DNA from: an uncultured Oscillospiraceae bacterium
GTDB taxonomy: Bacteria > Bacillota > Clostridia > Oscillospirales > Oscillospiraceae
NCBI GenBank assembly: GCA_944385455.1
Contig: CALWXI010000137.1
Location: 1-15,412 of the forward strand
DNA: 15,412 nt
Direction of reading: 5' to 3'
The notes beneath the pieces are model-generated. The model searched no databases. It was given only the letters and a program-made list of their open reading frames with translations, and was not told the origin of the DNA. Positions 1 to 6,824 of this stretch are shown here, in pieces (position 1 is the first letter of the stretch; every line of letters begins with the position of its first letter). Made by a program: the position numbers and the translations under genes.

Positions 1-228
1 CTGGCCCAGACCATGGCGGAGATTGTGGCGGGCAGCATCGTGGTGGAGCAGGTGTTCGCCATCCCGGGGCTGGGCCGGATGCTGGTGGCCTCCATCGGCA
101 GCCGGGACTATCCGGTGGTCCAGGCCATCGTGGTGATTCTGGCCTTCTGGGTGGTGCTCTCCGGCACCGCCGCGGACATCGTCAACCAGCGCATCGATCC
201 CCGGCTGCGGATGGGAGGACGGACATGA
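1..228 (+). CDS. ABC importer permease, DppB/OppB/NikB type (C-terminal end, 5'-truncated)
   Basis: This is the last 75 residues of an inner-membrane permease of the binding-protein-dependent peptide/nickel ABC importer family; the start lies before the window. The reading frame is open from base 1 and ends at TGA 226-228. The visible tail has the family's C-terminal pattern: a VEQVFAIPGLGRML stretch, an SRDYPVVQA stretch, a last hydrophobic helix (about residues 38-58 of the fragment) and a closing DPRLR. In known family members this half-permease pairs with a DppC-type partner to form the pore. That partner is the next gene, whose ATG overlaps this stop by 4 bp (ATGA), so translation is probably coupled. 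The substrate cannot be told from this fragment. Confidence 0.9.
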   Translation: MAQTMAEIVAGSIVVEQVFAIPGLGRMLVASIGSRDYPVVQAIVVILAFWVVLSGTAADIVNQRIDPRLRMGGRT

Positions 229-1037
229 ACCACACGATGAACGGATACCTGCGGGCAGGGCTGATCCTCAGCGGGATCATGACCGCCTTCATTCTCCTGG
301 GATTTTTCTGGACGCCCTATGATCCTGCCGCCATGGGCGAGGCGGACAAATTTCTCGCCCCCTCTCTGACCCACCTGCTGGGTACGGACAACTTCGGCCG
401 GGACATCTTCAGCCGGGTGCTCCAGGGAGCGGGCACCACCTTCCTCATCGCCCTGTCCACCGTGGCCATCGGCGCGGTGTGCGGCACCGTCGTGGGAGCC
501 GTCACCGGCTACTTCGGCGGCGTGGTGGACGAGGCCCTCATGCGCGTCAACGACGCTCTCACCGCCTTCCCCAGCATCCTGCTGGCCCTGGTGGTGATCT
601 CCATTCTGGGACCGGGAAAGAAATTCAACGTGGTGGCGGCTCTGGGACTGGTGTTCATCCCCAGCTTCGCCCGGGTCACCCGTACCGCTTTCGCGGCGCT
701 GCGGGATGTGAATTACGTGAAAAGCGCCCGGCTCATGGGGGCCTCTCCGGCGCGGATCCTGATGGTGCACATCCTGCCAAACACCTTGCCCGTGCTGCTG
801 CCGGCCATCACCATCGGGTTCAACAACGCGGTGCTGGCGGAGGCATCCATGAGCTTTCTGGGCATCGGCGTCACTCCGCCGGACGCGTCGTTGGGGTACA
901 TGCTCTCCGAGGCCCAGAGCCTGCTGACGGCGGCGCCCTGGTACGCGGCGGGCACCGGCGGCGTCATCGTGCTGCTGGTGTTCGGCGTGGGGCTTCTGGG
1001 CGAGGGGCTGCAGCGCCGCAGCCGGGAGGTGGCGTGA
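225..1037 (+). CDS. ABC importer permease, DppC/OppC/NikC type
   Basis: This 270-aa inner-membrane protein is the second half-permease of an Opp/Dpp/Nik-type importer. Residues 11-29 form the first membrane helix. They are followed by the family hallmark LLGTDNFGRDIFSRV (51-65), then several more hydrophobic segments and the cytoplasmic EAA coupling loop around ARLMGASPARILMVHILPN (168-186), which contacts the ATPases. The segment EASMSFLGIGVTPPDASLG (206-224) is also typical of the family. Length is close to the usual 270-300 aa. The start at 225 is supported by GGGAGG at 213-218 and by the ATGA overlap with the upstream permease; a second Met four codons later is less well placed. The specific ligand (peptide, nickel, metallophore or other) cannot be decided because no substrate-binding protein is in view. 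Confidence 0.95.
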   Translation: MNHTMNGYLRAGLILSGIMTAFILLGFFWTPYDPAAMGEADKFLAPSLTHLLGTDNFGRDIFSRVLQGAGTTFLIALSTVAIGAVCGTVVGAVTGYFGGVVDEALMRVNDALTAFPSILLALVVISILGPGKKFNVVAALGLVFIPSFARVTRTAFAALRDVNYVKSARLMGASPARILMVHILPNTLPVLLPAITIGFNNAVLAEASMSFLGIGVTPPDASLGYMLSEAQSLLTAAPWYAAGTGGVIVLLVFGVGLLGEGLQRRSREVA

Positions 1038-1828
1038 TGCTGGAGATCCGGGATCTGCATGTGAAATTCCATACCCGCGGCCGTGAGGCGGTGGCCGGCG
1101 TATCCCTGACCATCCGGGACGGGGAGATCGTGGGCCTGGTGGGCGAGTCCGGGTCCGGAAAATCCGTCACCGCCATGAGCGTGGCGGGGCTGCTGCCCCG
1201 CCGCCAGTGCCAGTACAGCGGAGAGATATGGCTGGACGGCACGGAGCTGCTCCACGCGGACCGGTCCGTGCTGCGGAAGGTCCAGGGAAGGGAGCTGGGC
1301 GTGGTGTTCCAGGAGCCCATGAGCGCCATGGATCCGCTGATGACCGTGGGCCGTCAGGTGGAGGAAGTGCTGTGCCTCCACACGGATCTGGACCGCGCCG
1401 CCCGCCGGGCATTGGCTCTGGAGGCCATGGCTGCGGTGGAGCTGCCCGATGTGGAGGCCCTGTACGAAAAGTACCCCCATGAGCTCTCCGGCGGCATGCT
1501 CCAGCGGGCCATGATCGCCGCGGCCATCGTGATCCGACCCAAGCTGCTGCTGCTGGACGAGCCCACCACCGCTCTGGATGTCACCATCCAGGCTCAGATC
1601 CTGGCCCTTTTGAAAAGGCTGAACCGGGAGTCGGGCATTTCCATGCTTTTCATCTCCCACAATCTGGCCGTGGTGCGCAAACTCTGCGGCCGGGTGGCGG
1701 TGATGCAGCGGGGCCTCCTGGTGGAGGAGGGGAATACGGATCAGGTGTTCTTCCACCCCCAGCACCCCTATACCCGGCGGCTTATCGCCGCCATTCCCAC
1801 CCGGAAGCGGAAGGAGGACACGCCATGA
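1037..1828 (+). CDS. ABC importer ATPase, DppD/NikD type (short form)
   Basis: This 263-aa cytoplasmic ATPase is one of the two different nucleotide-binding subunits of the importer. All catalytic motifs are visible: Walker A GESGSGKS (36-43), Q-loop Gln92 in VVFQEPMSAMDP, signature LSGGMLQR (150-157), Walker B LLLLDEP (170-176) with Glu175, D-loop ALD, and H-loop His208. The LSGGMxQR signature is typical of the D-type subunit. The tail has the HPYTRRL element but stops about 15 residues later, so the extended C-terminal region of roughly 330-aa OppD/DppD proteins is missing; NikD-like ATPases are this short. The ATG shares one base with the preceding TGA (TGATG), and GGGAGG lies at 1024-1029. 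The function as importer ATPase is firm; the substrate is not. Confidence 0.95.
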   Translation: MLEIRDLHVKFHTRGREAVAGVSLTIRDGEIVGLVGESGSGKSVTAMSVAGLLPRRQCQYSGEIWLDGTELLHADRSVLRKVQGRELGVVFQEPMSAMDPLMTVGRQVEEVLCLHTDLDRAARRALALEAMAAVELPDVEALYEKYPHELSGGMLQRAMIAAAIVIRPKLLLLDEPTTALDVTIQAQILALLKRLNRESGISMLFISHNLAVVRKLCGRVAVMQRGLLVEEGNTDQVFFHPQHPYTRRLIAAIPTRKRKEDTP

Positions 1829-2559
1829 CGAAGGATCTGGTGCTGTCGCTGTCCCACGTCACCAGCGGCTATCATGACGGCGGCCTCTTCCGCCGGGGCC
1901 CCTATCAGGAGGTCCTTCACGATGTCACCTTCGATGTCCGCCATGGAGAGATCCTGGGCTTGGTGGGGGAATCCGGGACCGGCAAATCCACCCTGGCACG
2001 GACCATTCTGGGCATGGTGCGGCCGGATCAGGGCACCGTCACCCACTATACGAAACGGCCGCAGATGATCTTCCAGGATCCCTACAGTTCTCTGAACCCG
2101 GCCTACTCCGTGGCCTGGACGCTGGAGGAGCCCCTGCGGATCTACGGCAAGTACGATGCGCCCGAGCGGAAGCGCCGGGTGCGGGAGATGCTGGAGCGGG
2201 TGGGACTGCCGGAGGAGTGCCTGAAGGCGAAGCCCTCGGAGCTCTCCGGCGGCCAGCGCCAGCGGGTGAGCATCGCTGCGGCGCTGCTGCGCAGGCCCCG
2301 GTTTCTCATCGCCGACGAGCCCGTCAGCGCGCTGGATGTCACCATCCAGGCCCAGATCCTGGATCTGCTGCGGCAGCTGCGCCGGGAACTGGACCTGAGC
2401 TATCTCTTCATCTCCCACGACCTGAATGTGGTCTATCAGCTCTGCGACCGGGTGCTGGTGATGCAGAAGGGATGCATCGTGGAACAGGGCACGGTGGACG
2501 AGATCTTCGACCGCCCCGCCCATCCTTACACCCGGGCGCTGCTGGCGGCGGCGGAGTGA
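1825..2559 (+). CDS. ABC importer ATPase, DppF/NikE/CntF type (compact)
   Basis: This 244-aa protein is the second ATPase of the importer. It carries Walker A GESGTGKST (48-56), Q-loop Gln84 in MIFQDPYSSLNP, signature LSGGQRQR (140-147), Walker B FLIADEP (160-166) and H-loop His198, and ends with the HPYTRALL element. The segment between the Walker A lysine (54) and the Q-loop glutamine (84) is only about 30 residues. Most DppF/OppF proteins have an additional beta-hairpin there, so this is a compact variant recalling metallophore-type CntF proteins from memory of the family. AAGGAGG at 1811-1817 and the 4-bp ATGA overlap with the upstream ATPase fix the start. Active residues look intact, so it should hydrolyse ATP as half of a heterodimer. 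Confidence 0.94.
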   Translation: MTKDLVLSLSHVTSGYHDGGLFRRGPYQEVLHDVTFDVRHGEILGLVGESGTGKSTLARTILGMVRPDQGTVTHYTKRPQMIFQDPYSSLNPAYSVAWTLEEPLRIYGKYDAPERKRRVREMLERVGLPEECLKAKPSELSGGQRQRVSIAAALLRRPRFLIADEPVSALDVTIQAQILDLLRQLRRELDLSYLFISHDLNVVYQLCDRVLVMQKGCIVEQGTVDEIFDRPAHPYTRALLAAAE

Positions 2560-2563
2560 GCCC

Positions 2564-3676
2564 ATGAAGAAGGCTTTCTGCCGGCATCGCCGGCTGTACA
2601 TCTGGCTGCTGGCGGACCTGGCGCTGCTGGCGGCGTATCTGCTGCTGCGGGGAATCCGGGGATGCATGAACGCCGTGGCGGGCATCACCCGGCCCCTCCG
2701 GACAGCGCTGGGCCGCCTGGCCTATACCGTGGACTTTTCCGTGATGGAAGTGCTGTACGTCCTGGCGGCGCTGGCGGTGCTGGGCTTTCTTGTTTGGAGC
2801 GCCGCCGCCGTGATCCGCGCCGGCCGGGGCCGCCGGAGCGGCCGTGCCTGGACCGCTGTGCTGGGGGCGCTGTGTGCCGCTGGAACCGTGGCGGGGGGAT
2901 TCTGCCTGCTGTGGGGCGTGGATTACTGGACGGACAGCTTCCAGGATCTCTCCGGGATCCGGGCCCAGGACGTCTCCCGGGACGATCTGCTGGCGGTGAC
3001 GGAGCTGTTTGCCCGGGAGCTGAGCGAGGCGGCGGATGATGTCCCACGGGATGAAGCCGGCCTTTTCGCCGTGCCCCGGGAGGAGATCCTGGCTCAGAGC
3101 CCCATGGTGTACGACCGGGCGGAAGCGCTGTTCCCGTTTCTGGAATTTGACGACACCGGTGTCAAGCCCATGTTTTTTTCCCGCTTCATGAGTGCCACCG
3201 GCTTCACCGGGGTCTACTGTCCCTTTACCGGAGAGGCCAACGTGAATGTGGACAGCCCGGCCTGCCTGCTGCCCTCCACGGCGGCCCATGAGATGGCCCA
3301 TCAGCGGGGGTTTGCCTCGGAGCAGGAGTGCAACTTCCTGGCGGTGCTGGCTTCCACCACCAGCGGCCTGCCGGCCTATATCTATGCCGGGTATCTCATG
3401 GGCTTCAGCCATTTGGGCAACGCGCTGTACAGCGTGGATCCGGAGACGTACTGGGATATCCGCCATGCCCTGCCGGAGGAGGTGCAGGCGGACCTCAACG
3501 ACAACAACGCCTATTGGGCGCAGTTTGACGACACCCCGCTGCAGAAGGCCACCAACAGCTTCTATGATGGGATGCTCAAGGCTTACGGGGATGAGGACGG
3601 CATTCAGTCCTATGGGACGGTGGTGGACCTGCTGGTGGCCTACTACTGTCGGACGGCAGAAAGCGCTGCCCCTTGA
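2564..3676 (+). CDS. Membrane-anchored DUF3810-type putative zinc metalloprotein
   Basis: This 370-aa protein has an N-terminal membrane part and a soluble remainder. Hydrophobic helices lie at about residues 11-29, 60-84 and 96-118, with arginine-rich connectors. A zinc-protease-like motif HEMAH (242-246) is followed by QRGFASEQECNF, where His242, His246 and Glu253 or Glu255 could bind metal. A fourth, weaker hydrophobic stretch follows at about 258-281. This arrangement matches DUF3810, a family of Firmicutes and Bacteroidetes proteins whose activity is, as far as I know, not established; metallopeptidase activity is inference. The ATG lies 4 bp after the ATPase stop with GGAG at 2553-2556, so it is the last gene of the importer operon. 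Whether it works with the transporter (for example on peptides) or is a passenger is unknown. Confidence 0.8.
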   Translation: MKKAFCRHRRLYIWLLADLALLAAYLLLRGIRGCMNAVAGITRPLRTALGRLAYTVDFSVMEVLYVLAALAVLGFLVWSAAAVIRAGRGRRSGRAWTAVLGALCAAGTVAGGFCLLWGVDYWTDSFQDLSGIRAQDVSRDDLLAVTELFARELSEAADDVPRDEAGLFAVPREEILAQSPMVYDRAEALFPFLEFDDTGVKPMFFSRFMSATGFTGVYCPFTGEANVNVDSPACLLPSTAAHEMAHQRGFASEQECNFLAVLASTTSGLPAYIYAGYLMGFSHLGNALYSVDPETYWDIRHALPEEVQADLNDNNAYWAQFDDTPLQKATNSFYDGMLKAYGDEDGIQSYGTVVDLLVAYYCRTAESAAP

Positions 3677-3691
3677 CAGACGGCATTGCAG

Positions 3692-3742
3692 AAATGAAAC
3701 GTCCCTTCCGGCACCGCAGGCGCCGGAAGGGACGTTTCATTT
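3692..3742. terminator. Bidirectional intrinsic terminator between convergent operons
   Basis: Arms 3692-3712 and 3722-3742 form a perfect 21-bp stem around a 9-nt loop that can itself close with two C-G pairs. A-rich and T-rich ends (AAATGAAA / TTTCATTT) give U-rich tails on both strands. It lies 16 bp after the stop of the plus-strand DUF3810 gene, and its right arm covers the first two bases of the minus-strand esterase stop codon (TTA at 3741-3743). It therefore probably ends both converging transcripts. Confidence 0.85.
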
Positions 3743-4553
3743 ACAGCGAAAAGCCAAAAAAGCGGAAGATCTCCGGGATCTTGGCATCCCAGAAGTCAAA
3801 GTTATGCATCCCCGGGGAGACGCGGAAGGTATGGTCCAGACGGGGGCAGTCGGTGCGGATGAATTCCGCCAGCTCCTGGTTCTGTTCCAGCAGAGGGTCG
3901 TCGTCTCCGCACAGCTGCAGCAGCCGGGGCGCAGGGGCGCCGGAGTCGTTCAGCCGCCGGGCCAGAGCCTTCAGGCTGTATTCGGAGGTCTCATAGTCCG
4001 CGTCCGGACCGAATACCTGAAAAAAGTTCCGGGGTACCTCCCCAAGGCGCGGAATGGCCAGCCCTTTTTCCGCGGAATCTGCTTTCAGCTCCATCTTGTC
4101 CAGCCGCACCGCGGTGGACAGACCCACCGCCGCGGCGTACCGGTCCGGATGGGCCAGGGCTGCCCGCAGGGCGCCGTAGCCGCCCATGGACATGCCGGCA
4201 ATAAAGGTGTTCTCCCGGGCGGAGGAGAGGTGGAACCAGTTGCTCAGGGCCACCGGCAGCTCGTCCGTGAGATAGGTGCCGTAACGGTGAGTGGCCGTGC
4301 CGTCCACATAGCAGCCCCGGCTGCCGTTGGGCATCACCACGATGACGTCGGTGTTTTGGAGATAGGATTCCAGACGGCTCAGCCGCAGCCAGCTGGTGTG
4401 GTCCTGTCCGTGGCCGTGGAGCAGGTACACCACCGGATAAGGCCTGCCGGCCCGGGAAGCATGGGGCACGCCCCGGCGCTCCGGCAGCAGGACGGCCACC
4501 TGGGTGTTCATTGCCAGCTCATAGGAATAGAGGTCCAGATTGACAATCGCCAT
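3741..4553 (-). CDS. Serine esterase of the putative-esterase (esterase D / EstA) alpha/beta-hydrolase family
   Basis: This 270-aa protein has no signal peptide and is probably cytoplasmic. It shows a complete alpha/beta-hydrolase catalytic set: oxyanion region LLHGHGQDHTSW (44-55), nucleophile elbow GMSMGG (120-125) with Ser122, an acid in CGDDDP (Asp217-219), and His250 in PGMHNFDFWD. The family includes tributyrin esterases, feruloyl/acetyl-xylan esterases and S-formylglutathione hydrolases; the substrate here is unknown. The start at 4553 is chosen because AAGGAG lies 8 nt upstream; the open frame continues 32 codons further upstream, but that part overlaps the regulator gene and looks non-coding. 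The gene lies 25 bp behind an AraC-family regulator on the same strand, so the two are likely co-transcribed. Acyl-group removal from a plant glycan or a short-chain ester is a guess. Confidence 0.9.
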   Translation of the reverse strand: MAIVNLDLYSYELAMNTQVAVLLPERRGVPHASRAGRPYPVVYLLHGHGQDHTSWLRLSRLESYLQNTDVIVVMPNGSRGCYVDGTATHRYGTYLTDELPVALSNWFHLSSARENTFIAGMSMGGYGALRAALAHPDRYAAAVGLSTAVRLDKMELKADSAEKGLAIPRLGEVPRNFFQVFGPDADYETSEYSLKALARRLNDSGAPAPRLLQLCGDDDPLLEQNQELAEFIRTDCPRLDHTFRVSPGMHNFDFWDAKIPEIFRFFGFSL

Positions 4554-4578
4554 GAGATCCGCTCCTTGTCTGTTGAAT

Positions 4579-5505
4579 TCAGCCGCCGCTGCCCTGCCAG
4601 GGCACCAGCCGGCGGCTGTCCTTCTCACCGCTGCCCTGGATGCGGACATAGTGCTCGGGACTCATGCCCATGACCCGGCGGAAGGTGTTGTAGAAAGTGC
4701 AGTAGTTCTGAAAGCCCACCTCCATGGCGATCTCTGTCAGGGGAGTACCCTTGCCCATCAGAAGGGTCGCGGCGTTGATGCGCTTTTCGTCGATGTAAAG
4801 CTTCAGCGTGCTGCGGGTGATGCTTTTAAAGGTACGGGAGAGATATGTGGGATTGTAGTTGGTGACCCGGCCCAGAGTTTTGAGGCTCAGGTCCTCCCCA
4901 ATGTGGAGGTTGATGTAGTTGATAAGCTCGCAGACCAGATTGTCCTGCCGGGTCAGCGGTGCGCCGCCGCTGTTGAACCGAAGGAAATCGTCCTGGAGAT
5001 AGGCCAGCATTTGGTGGAGGATCCCCAGCTGGAAGACCATCTTCCCGTGCTCCAGGGTGCATTCCTGGAAGGCGTTGATCAGGTCGATATACTTGTGGAT
5101 GTCCAGGGACCCCAGATGCAGCACAGGATAGCTGTTGCCGTTGCGGCTGAAGATCTGGATCAGGTTGTCGCTTTTCGTGGAGCAGGACATGACAAAGTTG
5201 AAGGTCAGCCCCACACTGAAGCGCATGTGCTGTTCGTTGTCCTGGATCAGCCACATGTGCTCATCCAGCAGATCACAGCGGACGATATCGCCGAAATTGA
5301 TCTCATACTCCTGATCCAGCAGCCGGTACCGGGCCGGCTCCTTGCCCAGATAGATGACAAATTCGTAGAAATCGTGGAAGTGGAATAAAGGGGCCTTGTT
5401 CTTCCCGCTCTGGTGGAGCTCAGCGTCAAAGCCGAACTGGTCGGTGTTGTTGGAAAAATGCGCGGCGTCGCTGGGGAAGGCCGAGACATTGAGTTCCTGT
5501 GGCAT
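4579..5505 (-). CDS. AraC/XylS-family transcriptional regulator
   Basis: This 308-aa DNA-binding regulator has an N-terminal cupin-like sensing domain (about residues 25-130, with a FHFHDFYEF stretch at 41-49) and a C-terminal AraC double helix-turn-helix (about 190-290). The first HTH lies near 206-227 (LSLKTLGRVTNYNPTYLSRTFK) and the second near 256-277 (LTEIAMEVGFQNYCTFYNTFRR), followed by the family's closing GMSPEHYVR. A short non-conserved tail ends the protein. The start at 5505 gives a complete cupin; its ribosome binding site is weak (GGAG about 14 nt upstream), so a low translation rate is possible. It heads a two-gene unit with the esterase and lies next to the aldonate cassette. 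It may sense a carbohydrate and control one or both, but no target can be proved from sequence. Confidence 0.93.
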   Translation of the reverse strand: MPQELNVSAFPSDAAHFSNNTDQFGFDAELHQSGKNKAPLFHFHDFYEFVIYLGKEPARYRLLDQEYEINFGDIVRCDLLDEHMWLIQDNEQHMRFSVGLTFNFVMSCSTKSDNLIQIFSRNGNSYPVLHLGSLDIHKYIDLINAFQECTLEHGKMVFQLGILHQMLAYLQDDFLRFNSGGAPLTRQDNLVCELINYINLHIGEDLSLKTLGRVTNYNPTYLSRTFKSITRSTLKLYIDEKRINAATLLMGKGTPLTEIAMEVGFQNYCTFYNTFRRVMGMSPEHYVRIQGSGEKDSRRLVPWQGSGG

Positions 5506-5559
5506 AAAGTCGCACCGCTCCGGCAGAAGCCCTCAGCTCCGCCGTCCTTTCTTTTGAAA

Positions 5560-5580
5560 TATAAAAATCAGATTTTTATA
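5560..5580. repeat. Perfect palindrome in the AraC leader
   Basis: Arms TATAAAAATC (5560-5569) and GATTTTTATA (5571-5580) flank a single central A, giving a perfect 10-bp inverted repeat about 55 bp before the AraC start codon. It lies inside the transcribed leader if the promoter at 5738-5766 is used. It could be a repressor operator or an RNA hairpin; its AT richness also allows chance formation. Confidence 0.6.
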
Positions 5581-5737
5581 ATAAAAAAGTGATTTTCCAT
5601 GATATGAAATCAGATGTGGAGAAAAGTAAATGAAATTCAAAGAAATGAATCAAAAAATATACTTTTTTGAAAAATCAGGCAGCGTTTGGATTGTGTCATG
5701 ATAGAGAACCAAATGGATACTGCTGAAAGATGACAAC

Positions 5738-5766
5738 ATTATAGCATAAAAAATAAAAAAATTCAA
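5738..5766 (-). promoter_or_regulatory. Sigma-A promoter for the AraC-esterase unit
   Basis: Read on the minus strand, TTGAAT (5766-5761), a 17-nt spacer and a perfect TATAAT (5743-5738) form a near-consensus vegetative promoter. The start would fall near 5731, leaving a leader of about 225 nt before the AraC ATG. It lies just beyond the terminator of the aldolase operon, which is where an independent promoter would be needed. Confidence 0.75.
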
Positions 5767-5781
5767 TCCTGCTGATTCGGC

Positions 5782-5816
5782 AAAAAACCGGCCTCCGGAG
5801 AAGATCCGGAGGCCGG
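5782..5816 (-). terminator. Intrinsic terminator of the permease-dehydratase-aldolase operon
   Basis: On the minus strand, a perfect 12-bp GC-rich stem (5805-5816 with 5788-5799, loop of 5 nt) is followed directly by a run of six T (5787-5782). It begins 22 bp after the aldolase stop codon. This is a textbook rho-independent terminator and separates the catabolic operon from the AraC unit downstream. Confidence 0.92.
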
Positions 5817-5837
5817 CGTCATGTGCGGGGACGGGAA

Positions 5838-6731
5838 TCAGCGAATGCCCTCCTTGGCCAACAGCTCCAGGATGCGCGCGTCATCCTCGATGGTGGCGTT
5901 GGGCATGGGGAAGGTGCCGGCGCTGGAGGAGGCAATGCCGCGGAGCTTGATGGCCTCCTTCAGTACGGGCAGGAAAGGACTGCGGATGGCATAGAGGTCC
6001 ATCAGCCGGTCGATCTTCTGCTGGCCCAGAGAAATACCCTCCAGATCGTTTTCCCGGAAGGCCCGGACCCAGGCGGAGGTGATCTCCGGCACCAGGTTGC
6101 TCAGCGCGGCGATGCAGCCGTTGCCGCCGGACATGACATTGCGGGCAAAGTTGTCGTCGAAGCCGGAGTAAATCTCGAAGGAGGGGACACGGCTCTTGAC
6201 CACCTTGATCAGCTCCCGGGTATGATCCATGCCCATGATGGTGTCCTTCAGGCCCACGATGTTGGGATGCATCAGAGCCAGCTGCAGCACCGTCTCGGGG
6301 GGAATGGTGTAGCCGGTGTTGTCCGGGAAGTTATAGATGTAGATGGAGCCGTGGATCTCCTTGGCCAGCCGGTCATAATACTGCAGCAGGGCCTCGGGGC
6401 CAAAGTGGAAGTAGTAGGGAGGCAGGATCATGACGGCGTCGGCGCCGGCATCCAGGCAGTAGTTGGAGAAAGAGACGATCTCGTCGGCCACCATGCTGGA
6501 GGTGCCGATGATGAGCTTGACGCGGTGGTCCACCTTCTCAATGGCAAAACGGGCCATCTCGCGGCGCTGCTCCATGTTCATGGCAAAAAATTCGCTGGAG
6601 CTGCCCTCCACCAGGATGCCGTCCACCCCGTTTTCGATCAGATTGTTGTAAAGCCGTTCCTGGCTGACCAGATCCAGGGTGCCGTCCTCATTGAAGAGAG
6701 TGATCGCGGGAACAAGATAAGCCGCATTCAT
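5838..6731 (-). CDS. DapA/NanA-superfamily aldolase, probable 2-keto-3-deoxy-aldonate aldolase
   Basis: This 297-aa TIM-barrel enzyme is of the class I, Schiff-base-forming dihydrodipicolinate synthase / N-acetylneuraminate lyase superfamily. Lys162 in IVGLKDT is the Schiff-base lysine, and Tyr133 in IYIYNFPDNTG is the catalytic tyrosine. The pyruvate-carboxylate loop reads GSSSEF (43-48), where most relatives have GxxGE. The Glu-Phe that follows recalls 2-keto-3-deoxygluconate / YagE-YjhH-type aldolases more than lysine-biosynthetic DapA. The likely reaction is cleavage of a 2-keto-3-deoxy sugar acid to pyruvate plus glyceraldehyde or glycolaldehyde, inferred from the dehydratase and permease upstream. 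The start at 6731 gives a normal N-terminus with AAAGGGA about 9 nt upstream; a 27-residue lysine-rich extension to 6812 lacks an RBS. It is the last gene of the operon. Confidence 0.88.
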   Translation of the reverse strand: MNAAYLVPAITLFNEDGTLDLVSQERLYNNLIENGVDGILVEGSSSEFFAMNMEQRREMARFAIEKVDHRVKLIIGTSSMVADEIVSFSNYCLDAGADAVMILPPYYFHFGPEALLQYYDRLAKEIHGSIYIYNFPDNTGYTIPPETVLQLALMHPNIVGLKDTIMGMDHTRELIKVVKSRVPSFEIYSGFDDNFARNVMSGGNGCIAALSNLVPEITSAWVRAFRENDLEGISLGQQKIDRLMDLYAIRSPFLPVLKEAIKLRGIASSSAGTFPMPNATIEDDARILELLAKEGIR

Positions 6732-6824
6732 AAAGCGCTTCCCTTTCTTATTTGAATTCTGTTTTGTGCCGGCCCGTTTGGTCCGGGTGCTTTTTTTGGA
6801 TGTATTGGACATGGAGCCCGGAGC

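Larger units (their letters stand above)
5506..5787 (-). promoter_or_regulatory. AT-rich leader and regulatory region of the AraC gene
   Basis: About 210 bp (5555-5770) are strongly AT-rich against GC-rich flanks and hold no plausible gene. The region contains the AraC promoter, a long palindrome and three copies of AAATCAG (5565-5571, 5607-5613, 5672-5678), spaced 42 and 65 bp start to start. The layout is suitable for autoregulation by an AraC-type protein, which is inference. Confidence 0.6.

Noticed and set aside
3246..4673. Plus-strand open frame of 475 codons spanning the convergent junction
   Set aside because: It runs out of frame through the DUF3810 gene and antisense to the esterase, crosses the terminator, and has no family features.
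6732..6812. 27-residue N-terminal extension of the aldolase
   Set aside because: It is lysine/threonine-rich, unlike family N-termini, and lacks a ribosome binding site, whereas the start at 6731 has one and gives a normal barrel start.
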